Shown here one piece after another: positions 32,795 to 41,912 of a DNA stretch of 64,000 bases. Under the pieces are notes generated by a model. The model saw only the letters and a list, made by a program, of their open reading frames with translations. It ran no database searches and was not told the origin of the DNA. This DNA comes from CAVSRC01 sp963782045 (GTDB lineage Bacteria; Pseudomonadota; Alphaproteobacteria; Rhizobiales; Kaistiaceae), in NCBI GenBank assembly GCA_963782045.1, contig CAWAIR010000037.1, forward strand, positions 434,001-498,000, read 5' to 3'. Position numbers and translations under genes: made by a program. Every line of letters starts with the position of its first letter. Position 1 is the first letter of the stretch.

Positions 32795-33889
32795 TCAGCC
32801 CACCACGGTGAGCTTGTGGGCGGCGCGGGTGATGCCCGTATAGAGCCAGCGCGCCCGGTTCTCGCGGAAGGCGAAGCTCTCGTCGAAGAGCATCACCGAA
32901 TCCCACTGCGAGCCCTGCGCCTTGTGGACGGTGAGCACGTAGCCGTAGTCGAACTCGTCCGAGCGGCGGCGCTCGGGCAGCGCCAGGGCGTCGGCGGTGC
33001 CGTCGAAGAAGGCAGGATTGATCGACACCACCGTGCGCGCCTTGCCGGTGTCGCGATCGTCGGGCGAGAGCGTATAGCGCAGCAGGCCCTTGCGCGGCTT
33101 GCGGGCGCGCTCGACATGCCAGAGGCTGCCGTTGAGCAGGCCGCGCTTGCGGTCGTTGCGCAGACAAACCAGCGTCTCGCCGGCGATCGGCACGGGGCTG
33201 TCGCGGCCGAGCAGTTCGCGGATGCGGGCGTTGTAGTTGCGCCGGGTGAGGTTGCGGCCGACCAGCACCTGGTCGGCGGCAAGCACCTCCTCCGGATCGA
33301 TGGCGTCGCGGGAGACGACGCGGCTGTCGCCATAGCGCCCCTCCTCCAGGCGCCCGCCCTGGCGGGCGATCATCGACAGGCGCACGATCGGATCGTCGGC
33401 GGCCTGGCGATGAACCTCGGTGAGCATCACGTCGGGCTCGGCCTCGGTGAAGAAGCCGCCGCCGGCGATCGGCGGAAGCTGGGCCGGGTCGCCGAGGACC
33501 AGCACCGGCGCGCCGAAGGAAAGCAGATCGCGGCCGATCTCCTCGTCGACCATCGAGCATTCGTCGATGACGATCAGCGCCGCCTTGCCGGCGGCGCTGT
33601 CGTTGTTGAGGACGAAGGTCGGGCCGTTCTCGTCCTCGCCGCGGGTACGATAGATCAGGCTGTGGATGGTGCTGGCGCCGTAGCAGCCCTTGCCGCGCAT
33701 GACATGAGCGGCCTTGCCGGTGAAGGCGGCAAAGGCGACCTCGCCGCCGACGTTCTCGGCGAGATGGCGGGCGAGCGTCGTCTTGCCGGTGCCGGCATAG
33801 CCGAACAGGCGGAAGACCTGCTTGTCGCCGGCCTTCAGCCAGCGCGAGACGGCGGAAAGTGCGGCATCCTGCTGCGGCGACCAGAGCAT
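32795..33889 (-). CDS. RecD-like/UvrD-type ATP-dependent DNA helicase
   Basis: A 364-residue superfamily 1 helicase with only the helicase core. Walker A is GYAGTGKTTL (residues 30-39), Walker B is LIVIDECSMVDE, and ALVLGDPAQLPPI-type residues follow. The C-terminal UvrD_C_2 motif is VLTVHKAQGSQWDSVMLFDES and the last motif is LYTGITRAAHKL. It is shorter than RecD2 (about 700 residues), like the stand-alone Dda/exonuclease V subunit-like proteins of alphaproteobacteria. It is divergent from brnT, with 62 bases between the starts. The substrate is DNA ends or replication intermediates by family knowledge. Confidence 0.9.
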   Translation of the reverse strand: MLWSPQQDAALSAVSRWLKAGDKQVFRLFGYAGTGKTTLARHLAENVGGEVAFAAFTGKAAHVMRGKGCYGASTIHSLIYRTRGEDENGPTFVLNNDSAAGKAALIVIDECSMVDEEIGRDLLSFGAPVLVLGDPAQLPPIAGGGFFTEAEPDVMLTEVHRQAADDPIVRLSMIARQGGRLEEGRYGDSRVVSRDAIDPEEVLAADQVLVGRNLTRRNYNARIRELLGRDSPVPIAGETLVCLRNDRKRGLLNGSLWHVERARKPRKGLLRYTLSPDDRDTGKARTVVSINPAFFDGTADALALPERRRSDEFDYGYVLTVHKAQGSQWDSVMLFDESFAFRENRARWLYTGITRAAHKLTVVG

Positions 33890-33917
33890 GGCCTCTGTCT
33901 ATCCGCTATGTCGCCGG

Positions 33918-33947
33918 TTGACAAATGTACACACAACCGTCCATATG
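33918..33947 (+). promoter_or_regulatory. Possible brnT promoter
   Basis: TTGACA at 33918-33923 is a perfect -35 element. An AT-rich CATATG lies 18 bases downstream. The brnT ATG at 33952 is so close that the transcript would be nearly leaderless. BrnA-type antitoxins repress this kind of promoter. Confidence 0.4.
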
Positions 33948-33951
33948 AGGC

Positions 33952-34248
33952 ATGGACCAGATCGCTGGTTTCGACTGGGACGACGGCAATCTCGAGAAGT
34001 GCCAAAAGCACGATGTCTCGGCCGAGGAAATCGAGAGCGTCTTTGAAGAAGTCCCGGCCGTGGCCACCGATCCGGTGCATTCGCGCTCAGAGGTCCGGAT
34101 GCGGGCTGTGGGGCGTTGCACAAGCGGCAGGTTCGTCTTCGTTGTCTTCACCATTCGCGTGCGTTCGGGTGAACGTATGATCCGCCCGATCAGTGCGCGC
34201 TATATGCACCGGAAGGAGGTGCAACGCTATGAAGAAACCGGACCGTAA
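33952..34248 (+). CDS. brnT: BrnT family toxin (RelE-like ribonuclease)
   Basis: A 98-residue BrnT protein. It starts FDWDDGNLEKCQKHDVS, the family hallmark (WDxxNxxKNxxKHxVS), and ends RPISARYMHRKEVQRYEE with the usual basic residues of the RNase site. BrnT cleaves mRNA and is held by BrnA. One variation is Cys in place of the common Asn at LEKC. The partner gene overlaps it by 20 bases. The locus lies beside a DNA helicase, with no mobile genes nearby. Confidence 0.9.
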   Translation: MDQIAGFDWDDGNLEKCQKHDVSAEEIESVFEEVPAVATDPVHSRSEVRMRAVGRCTSGRFVFVVFTIRVRSGERMIRPISARYMHRKEVQRYEETGP

Positions 34249-34501
34249 GCTCAAGCCGTTCCCGAGCTTCCAGACCGACGAGGAAGCCGAAGACTTCGTC
34301 GCCAACGCGGACCTGAGCGAGTACGACTTCTCGGGGTTCAAGAGCGTGCGGTTCGAGTTCCAGCCGAAGTCCGCGCGGGTCAACATGCGCCTGCCGGAAT
34401 CGCTGCTGAGATCGGTGAAGGCACGCGCCAGCAAACGCGGTATCCCCTATCAGCGGTTCATTCGGGAGGCCCTCGAAGAGGCCGTCGCCAAGGGCAAATG
34501 A
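34229..34501 (+). CDS. brnA: BrnA/CopG-type antitoxin
   Basis: A 90-residue protein with a toxin-binding N-terminal part (PSFQTDEEAEDFVANADLSE) and a C-terminal ribbon-helix-helix (RVNMRLPESLLRSVKARAS, then PYQRFIREALEEAV). ATG 34229 is preceded by GGAGG within the end of brnT, and it overlaps the toxin by 20 bases. The order toxin-then-antitoxin is typical of BrnTA. RHH antitoxins bind their own promoter; the start region of brnT is the likely operator. Confidence 0.85.
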   Translation: MKKPDRKLKPFPSFQTDEEAEDFVANADLSEYDFSGFKSVRFEFQPKSARVNMRLPESLLRSVKARASKRGIPYQRFIREALEEAVAKGK

Positions 34502-34504
34502 CCC

Positions 34505-36179
34505 CTACCCCTTGTCGCGGAACTTGTTGGTGATCGGGTAGCGGCGGTCGCGGCCGAAATTCTTGCGGGTGATCTTGACGCCCGGCGCCGCCTGGCGGCG
34601 CTTGTATTCGGCGATGTAGAGCAGCCGCTCGACCTTCCGCACGATCTCGCGGTCGTGGCCGCGGGCGACCACCTCGGCAACGCGCATCTCGTTCTCGACC
34701 AGGCATTCGAGGATATCGTCGAGCGCGTCGTAGGGCGGCAGCGAATCCTGGTCGGTCTGGTCGGGCCTGAGCTCGGCCGAGGGCGCGCGGGTGATGACGT
34801 TCTCGGGAATGACGCGGCCGGCAGGGCCAAGCGCATCGTCCGGCCTGTGGACGTTCCGCCAGCGCGCCAGATCGTAGACCTCGGTCTTGTAGAGGTCCTT
34901 GACCGGATTGAAGCCGCCGTTCATGTCGCCGTAGAGCGTGGCGTAACCGACCGACATCTCCGATTTGTTGCCGGTGGTCACCACCATGGCGCCGAACTTG
35001 TTGGAGACGGCCATGAGGATGGTGCCGCGCGCCCGCGACTGGACGTTCTCCTCGGCGATGTCGGGCTGGCGCCCGGCGAAGATCGGCGCGAGCGCGCGGG
35101 TGAAGCCTTCGACGGGCTGCTCGATCGGCACGATGTCGTAGCGCACGCCCAGCGTCTCGGCGATCTCGGCGGCGTCGGAGAGGCTGGCGTTGGAGGTGTA
35201 GCGGTAGGGCAGCATGACGCAATGGACACGCTCCGGCCCCAGCGCATCCACCGACATGGCGGCCACTAGGGCGGAATCGATGCCGCCGGAGAGGCCGAGC
35301 ACGACGCCGGGAAAGCCGTTCTTGTTGACGTAGTCGCGCAAGCCCGAGAACACAGGCGCGGTAATTGGCTTCCCTGAGGTCGGGCAGAGCCGCCTGCGGT
35401 CCCTGCGTGCAGTGCCAGCCGCCCTCGCCCTTCTTCCAGACGGAGAGCGCGATGCCTTCGACGAACTGCGGCATCTGGAAGGCGAGCGAGCGGTCGCCAT
35501 TGAGGCCGAAGGAACCGCCATCGAAGACCAGCTCATCCTGCCCGCCGAGCTCGTTGACGAAGATCAGCGGCAGGCCGGTCTCGACGATGCGGGCGAGCGC
35601 CACCTGCTGGCGCTCACTGGCCTTGTCCTGCCAGTAGGGCGAGGCGTTGGGCACGATCAGCATCTCGGCGCCGGTCTCGGCCAGGCACTCGCACACCTGC
35701 TCCAGCCAGATGTCCTCGCAGATGGGAAGGCCGAGCCGGAGCCCGCGGAAACCGACGGGGCCGGGAAGCGGGCCGACCGCGAAGACGCGCACCTCGTCGA
35801 AGACGCCGTAATTGGGCAGTTCGACCTTGTAGCGCACCGCCGCGACCGTGCCGCCGTCGAGCAGCGCGACGGCGTTGTAGCACTCGCCCTGGTCCGGCCA
35901 GGGCGTGCCGACGACGACGCCCGGGCCACCGTCGGCGGTATCGGCAGCGAGCGCTTCGACCGCCTTGCGGCAGGCATCCTGGAAGGCCGGCTTGAGCACG
36001 AGGTCTTCCGGCGGATAACCGGAGATGAACAGCTCCGTCAGGACGAGCAGGTCGGCATCGAGCTCGGCCGCCCTGGCGCGGGCGGCGCGGGCCTTCTCGA
36101 GGTTGCCGTCGATGTCGCCGACGACGACGTTGAGCTGCGCGGCGGCGATGCGGATGGTGTCGGTCAGATCTGCTGCCAT
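34505..36179 (-). pseudogene. nadE: Glutamine-dependent NAD+ synthetase, one frameshift
   Basis: NadE amidates nicotinate adenine dinucleotide to NAD+. The N-terminal nitrilase-type glutaminase starts at ATG 36179 (TIRIAAAQLNVVVGDIDGN). It carries LTELFISGYPPEDLVLK with its Glu, the lysine of RYKVELPNYGVFDE, and LGLPICEDIW with the catalytic Cys. The C-terminal synthetase has the P-loop LGLSGGIDSALVA and NVQSRARGTILM. One extra T near 35347 breaks the frame between the domains. Removing it joins RACVLG to LRDYVNKNG and gives about 557 residues. NadE is essential, so this break is very probably a sequencing error. Confidence 0.9.
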
Positions 36180-36228
36180 GGACGCCGGTGTAGCCCGCCG
36201 GCGAACGGGCGGCAATCGGAAGAAGGCC

Positions 36229-37479
36229 TCAGCCGACTTCGGCCAAAGGCGGGGCGCCGAGGTCGGCCGAAGCGCCGCGACCTTCCGCCGACAGCGGCGG
36301 CCAGACCTGGTTGCGGCCGCTGCGCTTGGCGGCATAGAGGGCGGCGTCGGCGGCCGCCAGGAAGGCGTTCTGGTCGATTTCGGAACTCGGAATTCCGGCG
36401 GTGACACCGATGCTGGCGGTGACGATGCCGAAGGGCGACGCCTCGTGGGGGATGCCGACCGCCGCGACCGCAAGGCGAATGCGCTCGGCGACCGCGAGGC
36501 CATCGCCGAGCGCCATGCCGGCAAAGACCATGACCAGTTCCTCGCCGCCGAAGCGCACCACGATATCGGTCGGGCTGCGCAGCTCGGCAGAAACGACGGC
36601 GCACACCCGCTGCAGGCAGGTGTCGCCGGCAAGGTGGCCATAGCGGTCGTTGAATGCCTTGAACGCGTCGATGTCGAGCATCAGTATGGCGATGCTCTCG
36701 TCGCGGGCATTGGCCTCGGGCCACAGTCGCTCGAGGGCGCGGTCAAGATGCCGCCGATTGCCGAGGCCGGTCAGCGGATCGCGCCGGGCCATCTTCTCCA
36801 GTTCGTCGCGGCGCAACTCGTCCTGCAGACGGAAGAGAAATTCGCGGCGGGCATCGCGATCGAGCGCGTGGTTCGCCATGAGCGTGAACAGCGCGACGTT
36901 TGCCAGCACGACGATCGCGGTCATCCGGCTGATCTGCGGCAGTTCGTGAAGCTGCATGAGGGCCGCCGCGTAGAGCAGGACGATGACGAGCGTCGCGGCC
37001 ACGGCGTAGGGGAAGCGGATGCGCTGCACGACGTTGGCGAACAGGATGACGAGGACGATGCCCGCCGGACGGTGGACGTGCATCGGGTTGTGGCTGGCAA
37101 GGGTGAGCCACAGGATGCTCGCGACAATGACGACGGTGAGCGCGGACTGAAGGGATTCGCGCAGCGCCGACGGCGGATTGGAGCGCAGGACCAGCAACAC
37201 GACCAACGCCAGCGGCGTCACCACGCCCAGACGCAACAGCACGGCGCTCTGGAAAACGTCCGGCACCAGGCGCAGGTCCGACAGCAGATAGAAATCGTAG
37301 AGGAGGATGCCGACCAACCCGTAGGTGATCAGGCGCCGGCAGCGCGACGGTCCGGTCTCGGTCTCGAACGCCGCTTCAAGCGCGGGTGAAAGCCTGAGCT
37401 TCCACCAGGGACGGCGGAGGGCGATTTCCACTTCGTGAGAGGATATCTGCCGAGATCCGTCCAAAGGGGTGCCTTTCAT
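36229..37479 (-). CDS. Membrane diguanylate cyclase (GGDEF domain)
   Basis: A 416-residue protein with about six transmembrane helices in residues 45-215 (LITYGLVGILLYDFYLLSDL; LGVVTPLALVVLLVLRS; ALTVVIVASILWLTLAS and others). A GGDEF domain follows. The active site reads RFGGEEL (GGEEL at 311-315), which is competent to make cyclic di-GMP from two GTP. A clear RxxD inhibitory site five residues upstream is not obvious (SPTDIVVRFGG). The membrane domain is probably a sensor. The PilZ protein at 10.2 kb is a possible receptor. It starts at ATG 37479; nadE lies 49 bases downstream on the same strand. Confidence 0.9.
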   Translation of the reverse strand: MKGTPLDGSRQISSHEVEIALRRPWWKLRLSPALEAAFETETGPSRCRRLITYGLVGILLYDFYLLSDLRLVPDVFQSAVLLRLGVVTPLALVVLLVLRSNPPSALRESLQSALTVVIVASILWLTLASHNPMHVHRPAGIVLVILFANVVQRIRFPYAVAATLVIVLLYAAALMQLHELPQISRMTAIVVLANVALFTLMANHALDRDARREFLFRLQDELRRDELEKMARRDPLTGLGNRRHLDRALERLWPEANARDESIAILMLDIDAFKAFNDRYGHLAGDTCLQRVCAVVSAELRSPTDIVVRFGGEELVMVFAGMALGDGLAVAERIRLAVAAVGIPHEASPFGIVTASIGVTAGIPSSEIDQNAFLAAADAALYAAKRSGRNQVWPPLSAEGRGASADLGAPPLAEVG

Positions 37480-37569
37480 GGCTTCGGGGGGCGCCAGACA
37501 ACCACCAGAACGTCAAAAAACCCTTGCGCCTGCCAGTGAGGGGGCCGGGAATCGCGGTTTCGTGATCTT

Positions 37570-38244
37570 TCAGCCGACGTGCTGGCGCAGAAACGCAAGG
37601 CTGCGCTCGTGCGCGCGCTCGGCCGAAGGCGCATGGTGGGCGTGGTTGCCGGCGCGGTTGAAGGCATGTCCGGCGCCGGCATAGGTGAAGACCTGCACCA
37701 TGCCGGGATCGACCGCGGCGCGGATGGCGGCGATGTCGTCGGGGGTGATCGAGCCGTCTTCCTCGCCGAAATGCAGCATCACCGGGCAATTCGGCTTCTC
37801 GTCGAGGTGCTTGGCGATCATGCCGCCGTAATAGCCGATGGCCGCCGAAACGCCGGCGGTGCGGGTGGCCGAGAACCAGGCCAGCGAACCGCCGAGGCAG
37901 TAGCCGACGACGGCGACCTTGCCGGCCGGCTTCAGCGCCGCCACGCAGGCCGCGATGTCGCTCACCATTTCCTCGATGGTGATCTCCTGGCGAAGCGCCA
38001 TGCCGCGCTGGACGCCTTCGCGGTCGTAGTCCAGTTCGACGCCGCGCTCGGCGCGATCGAAGATCGCCGGCGAGAGCACGTGATAGCCGTCGGCGGCGTA
38101 GCCATCGGCAACGGCGCGAATGTGGGCGTTGACTCCGAAGATCTCCTGCACGACGACCAGGCCGCCGCGTGGCTTGCCAGAGGGCAACGCCTCATAGGCG
38201 GAGAAATGGTGACCATCGGCGGCCGTCAAGCTGATTGTCGTCAT
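37570..38244 (-). CDS. Dienelactone hydrolase family protein
   Basis: A 224-residue alpha/beta hydrolase. The nucleophile is Cys116 in VVGYCLGGSLAW. Glu34 (VVQEIFGVNAHIR), an Asp in FGEEDGSITPDD and a His in GAGHAFNR complete the family site. Dienelactone hydrolases open lactones in chloroaromatic breakdown, but single genes like this usually have other carboxylic ester substrates. No aromatic-degradation genes are nearby. It starts at ATG 38244 and ends ahead of the diguanylate cyclase start on the same strand. Confidence 0.9.
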   Translation of the reverse strand: MTTISLTAADGHHFSAYEALPSGKPRGGLVVVQEIFGVNAHIRAVADGYAADGYHVLSPAIFDRAERGVELDYDREGVQRGMALRQEITIEEMVSDIAACVAALKPAGKVAVVGYCLGGSLAWFSATRTAGVSAAIGYYGGMIAKHLDEKPNCPVMLHFGEEDGSITPDDIAAIRAAVDPGMVQVFTYAGAGHAFNRAGNHAHHAPSAERAHERSLAFLRQHVG

Positions 38245-38303
38245 CGCTGCCTTCCCTTGCGTTCCTCGTCTCTACAACGGCAAGCCGGTCGCCCGCAAAC
38301 GAG

Positions 38304-38337
38304 ACCGACTGCCGCCGGGGCAACGGCGGCAGTCGGT
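38304..38337 (-). terminator. Hairpin terminator after the ABC-2 exporter operon
   Basis: A perfect 14-bp stem, ACCGACTGCCGCCG against CGGCGGCAGTCGGT, with a 6-base loop. It lies 79 bases past the permease stop on the minus strand. The following bases contain only a short T-run, so termination may be partial or bidirectional. Confidence 0.6.
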
Positions 38338-38415
38338 TGGGCACGCCTTCCGGGAGGTAAGAGCGTGCGCTTGTCCGGTGGGCCGCCGCAGGTCATGCAG
38401 CCCGCCGGAACGGGG

Positions 38416-39438
38416 TCAGGCCCTGATCTCCTGCCTCTGGAAGTTGACATAGGCAATGGTGAAGACCACGACCATGGCGGCGATCAGACCCGCGAGTTGC
38501 GGCCAGATGAGCAGCGCGCTCTGGCCGAAGGGTAGCGGTGCCCCCATCAGCGCGCCCTGAAGCTGGCTCATGAAGACGATGCCCAGCGTCCGCGTCGCGG
38601 GGTCGAGCAGTGCCAGGGTCATCTCGCCATAGAGGGTGTTGGGCGAGATGCGCGAGATGATCGTGGTGAGCTGCGCGTTGTTGTACGCCGTCATCGGATC
38701 GAGCAGATCGACCGGCGCGATCGCGTTGGCGATGAGCGGGGTCAGCATCGACCAGAAGATGGCGAACAGCAGCCACAGGGTGAGCGCGGCCAAGGCCGAG
38801 GTCGCCGGTGAGCGGAAGATAGTTGAGAAAAGCAGCGCCACCGCCAGCCACACGCCGGCATAGGCCAGCGAACACAACAGGTAGGCGAGACCGCGCAGCA
38901 CCTCCTCGCCGCTCGGCGGCAGACCCAGCAGCAGGATGCCGAGGCCGGTCATCAGCAGCCACAGGGTGAGCAGCACGATGGTCAAAACCAGCATGCCACC
39001 CAGGAACTTGCCGGCGAGCAGAGCGTCCCGGTAGATCGGCTGGGCGAGGATGCGGCTCATCGTCCGCCGGCCGTACTCGCCGTTGATGGCGTCGAAGGCG
39101 AGCGCGATCGACACCAGCGGCAGCAGGAAGCCGAGGAACGAGACGAAGGACGGCAGCGGCTGGCGCGCCGTGGTGAACAGGCGCAGGAAGAGGAACGGGT
39201 CCTGGCCCACCGTGTCCTTGATCTGGCCGATGGCGCCGTAGATGGCGCCGATGGCGGTGAGCAGCACCAGCAGGATGACCAGATGCATGCGGGCGCTGGT
39301 CAGGTGGTCGGCCGCCTCCTTGAGGGCGACCGTGGCAACCCCGGTGAAGGGCGATCCCTCGCGCCGCGAGCGCGTGCCGGCGGGTTGCTTCAGAGCGACG
39401 GTGCCGGCTCCTGCCGCGGAGGCTCCCTCACGCTGCAT
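38416..39438 (-). CDS. ABC-2 type exporter permease
   Basis: A 340-residue membrane protein with an unusual N-terminal segment of about 55 residues (Ala/Thr/Arg-rich), then six helices (LVILLVLLTAIGAIYGAIG; FVSFLGFLLPLVSIALAFDA; LVLTIVLLTLWLLMTGLGIL; SLAYAGVWLAVALLFSTIF and others). NGEYGRRTMSRILAQPIYRD is typical of NosY-like ABC-2 permeases. ATG 39438 lies inside the end of the ATPase gene (overlap 11 bases). It works with the ATPase and the NEW3 protein upstream in an operon. The substrate is unknown. Confidence 0.88.
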   Translation of the reverse strand: MQREGASAAGAGTVALKQPAGTRSRREGSPFTGVATVALKEAADHLTSARMHLVILLVLLTAIGAIYGAIGQIKDTVGQDPFLFLRLFTTARQPLPSFVSFLGFLLPLVSIALAFDAINGEYGRRTMSRILAQPIYRDALLAGKFLGGMLVLTIVLLTLWLLMTGLGILLLGLPPSGEEVLRGLAYLLCSLAYAGVWLAVALLFSTIFRSPATSALAALTLWLLFAIFWSMLTPLIANAIAPVDLLDPMTAYNNAQLTTIISRISPNTLYGEMTLALLDPATRTLGIVFMSQLQGALMGAPLPFGQSALLIWPQLAGLIAAMVVVFTIAYVNFQRQEIRA

Positions 39439-40387
39439 TGGCCATCTCCCCTTGGCTCGCGTCCGCTTCCTCGAAATAGCGGACATAGACCTCGTCCAGG
39501 CTCGCCCGGCGGATCGCCATGTTCCTGAGCTGGCCGCCGGCGGCGACGACGCGCCGCGCGATCTCCGGACGCACGTCACGATCGGCATCGACGCGGGTGG
39601 TCACGGCGCCGACGGGCGTGACGGCACCGATGCCCTCGACCCCGGCAAGCGCCGCGGCGAGATCGATACCCTCGGCCTCGACCTCGACGGCATAGGCGCC
39701 GCCGAGCACGTCGCGCGCGAGATCCTCGACCCTGCCAACCAGCCCGATGCGCCCCTTGCGGAAGAGCGCGACGCGGTCGCAGATCGACTGCACGAGGCTG
39801 AGCAGGTGGGAGGACAACACGATGGTCATCCCCTCCATGCGCAGTTCGCCGATCAGCTCAAGCAGCTCCTGGGTGGCCTGCGGATCGAGACCGTTGGTGG
39901 GCTCGTCGAGGATGGCGATCTCGGCCTGCTTGACCAGCAGTTCGGCAAGTCCCAGGCGCTGGCGCATGCCATGCGAATAGGTGCCGACGCGGCGGTCGGC
40001 GACGGCGGAGAGGCCGACGCGCTCCAGCGCCTCGGCGAACCGACTGGCGCTGTCGGCACTCTCGATGCCGGCGAGCCGCGCCGTGTAGGCGAGGTTCTCG
40101 CGGGCCGAGAGGTTGTCATAGAAGCCGACCTGGTCGGGCAGATAGCCGACGCGGCGCTTCACCTGGAGGGGCTGGCGGAACGGATCGTAGCCGAGAACCC
40201 TGACGCTGCCGCCGTTGGCTTCGGTCAAGCCCAGCAGCATCAGGATGGTGGTCGTCTTGCCCGATCCGTTTGGTCCGAGCAGGCCGAAGACCTCGCCTTT
40301 TTCGACCGCGAGGTCGAGCCCGTTGACCGCCGTCGTCTTGCCGTAGCGCTTGGTGAGTCCGGCGGTCTCGATGACGATCGCGCTCAT
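39428..40387 (-). CDS. ABC-2 type exporter ATPase
   Basis: A 319-residue ATPase: Walker A GPNGSGKTT, Q-loop region LPDQVGFYDNLSARENL, signature YSHGMRQRLGLAE and Walker B IAILDEPTNGLDP. The C-terminal 100 residues form a regulatory domain seen in NosF/CcmA-like exporters. ATG 40387 overlaps the stop of the NEW3 gene (ATGA at 40384-40387), and its own end overlaps the permease. With its neighbours it builds a complete exporter; cargo is not evident. Confidence 0.92.
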   Translation of the reverse strand: MSAIVIETAGLTKRYGKTTAVNGLDLAVEKGEVFGLLGPNGSGKTTTILMLLGLTEANGGSVRVLGYDPFRQPLQVKRRVGYLPDQVGFYDNLSARENLAYTARLAGIESADSASRFAEALERVGLSAVADRRVGTYSHGMRQRLGLAELLVKQAEIAILDEPTNGLDPQATQELLELIGELRMEGMTIVLSSHLLSLVQSICDRVALFRKGRIGLVGRVEDLARDVLGGAYAVEVEAEGIDLAAALAGVEGIGAVTPVGAVTTRVDADRDVRPEIARRVVAAGGQLRNMAIRRASLDEVYVRYFEEADASQGEMANAA

Positions 40388-41586
40388 CGCCGGCCGTACC
40401 GGGTCACGGCGAAGGCAAGCACGACGACGGCGGCACCGATGATGCCGAGGCCAGCGATGCCCCACATGGTCGAGGTGAGGACCGTGACGCGGAAGTCGGC
40501 GTTGTCGTTGGTGCCGTCGCCGCTGGCCCGGACGGAGACCATGTAGTCACCGGCGATCGCCTTGTCGGACGGCGTCATGTTGACCGACACCGGCAGCTTG
40601 TCGCCGGGGGCGATGGCGGGGATCTTCTCGGGATCGAAGGTGACCTTCCAGCCCTGCGGCGAGGAGGCGCTGACGGTGACGTTGTTGGCCGGCGCGCTGC
40701 CCGTGTTCTCGACGTTGAACTTGAAGGTGCGCTCCTGGCCGGCGGTGGCATTGCCCGACAGGCGGCCTTCCGGACCGGAGAGCGACAGGGTGGGCTGGCC
40801 GGTGATGTCGAGCAGCAGCTCGGACTGGCCGGAGGTGGTCGGGCTGGCGGCGGCGATCTGCACCTTGTACTGGCCGGCCTCGACGGATTGCGGCGGCTTG
40901 ACGCTAACCTTGAGGGTCTTGGTCTCGCCCGCCTTGACCGGCACGCTGGTCAGCTCCTGGGTGCCGTACTGCTCCTTGAAGGTGGTGTCGAAGCCGTCGG
41001 GCGCCTTGGCCAGCAGATTGAAGGTCTGGTCGGTGGTCGCCTCGTTCTTGACGTCGACGGTGAAATCGAAGGCCGACTTGGGCGAGCCGCGCAGCGCCGG
41101 CAGCTTGGGCGTCACGGTGACCTTGGCCGGGGCGGCCTGGGCAAGCGCCAGCGTGATCGGCAGGTCGAGCGCCTGGCCATCGGTCTTGCCGGCGATGGTG
41201 AACTGGTAGCTGCCGTTCTTGGCGTCCTTGGCCGGCGTCAGCTTGAGGGTGACGTTCTGGCTCGAGTCGGGTTCGACGATCGCCGCGGTGACGGTCTTGC
41301 CGCCGCCGTCGAACTCGTAGGTCCAGCCGCTCGGCAGGCCATCGACGCTGAAGGCGACGCGTTTCGGCGGCAGGTTCTTGTTCTGCAGGGTGAGATTGAG
41401 CGAGACGTCCTCGCCAGCGCGGACGGTGAGCGACGGATAGCCGGTGGTCAACCACAGACCGGTCAGCGGCTGGTTCGTCGCCGACGGCGCGGTCATCGTC
41501 GTCATGTCTTGAGCATTCGCCACGGCGCCGAACATCAATCCCGACGCGATCATGCACGAAACAAGTATAGCGTTCGTCGGACGCAT
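40384..41586 (-). CDS. Membrane-anchored NEW3 domain protein
   Basis: A 400-residue periplasmic protein. It has a signal peptide (ILVSCMIASGLMFGAVANA), three immunoglobulin-like NEW3 modules (LNLTLQNKNLPPKRVAFSVD; FDFTVDVKNEATTDQTFNLL; FKFNVENTGSAPANNVTVSA) and a C-terminal helix (MWGIAGLGIIGAAVVVLAFAV) with a short basic tail. NEW3 modules bind sugars or act as scaffolds. Genes like this sit next to ABC-2 exporters in alphaproteobacteria, so it is probably the extracytoplasmic partner. ATG 41586 follows AAGGAGAG, a strong ribosome site. Confidence 0.88.
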   Translation of the reverse strand: MRPTNAILVSCMIASGLMFGAVANAQDMTTMTAPSATNQPLTGLWLTTGYPSLTVRAGEDVSLNLTLQNKNLPPKRVAFSVDGLPSGWTYEFDGGGKTVTAAIVEPDSSQNVTLKLTPAKDAKNGSYQFTIAGKTDGQALDLPITLALAQAAPAKVTVTPKLPALRGSPKSAFDFTVDVKNEATTDQTFNLLAKAPDGFDTTFKEQYGTQELTSVPVKAGETKTLKVSVKPPQSVEAGQYKVQIAAASPTTSGQSELLLDITGQPTLSLSGPEGRLSGNATAGQERTFKFNVENTGSAPANNVTVSASSPQGWKVTFDPEKIPAIAPGDKLPVSVNMTPSDKAIAGDYMVSVRASGDGTNDNADFRVTVLTSTMWGIAGLGIIGAAVVVLAFAVTRYGRR

Positions 41587-41912
41587 CTCTCCTTTTCCCC
41601 TTTTATTGTCGATCCACCCAATATCGTCCGCGACTGGACTTGCAGACAGCCCGGTCACAGCCCAATTCAATTGGGCCTAACTTGGCGCCAAATGTGGCAG
41701 GAATCTGGCGAAATGGCTTCGCGGGGATTACAGTTTGGTAAGATTTGCGCGGATTTCCGCGGTGAATTGGCGTATCGCGGCGCCAGGCAAGGGGGCGCGG
41801 CGGCTCTGCACATTAATTCTTTGTAATACTGGCGCGAATACCCCGACGCGCGTTCCTCCAGTCGCGGCCGCGGCATCGCCGCCGATCGACGCCTGGCGGG
41901 AGCCGTGCCGGG
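41587..41912. other. Intergenic region upstream of the NEW3-ABC operon, no gene seen
   Basis: This stretch of 326 bases is less GC-rich than its surroundings (for example GTTTGGTAAGATTTGC). It should contain the NEW3 operon promoter. Short frames on the plus strand have no support from any domain. Confidence 0.5.

Noticed and set aside
36180..36641. Upstream extension of the nadE frame by about 150 residues
   Set aside because: It runs antiparallel-free but out of frame through the GGDEF gene; NadE homology starts at ATG 36179.
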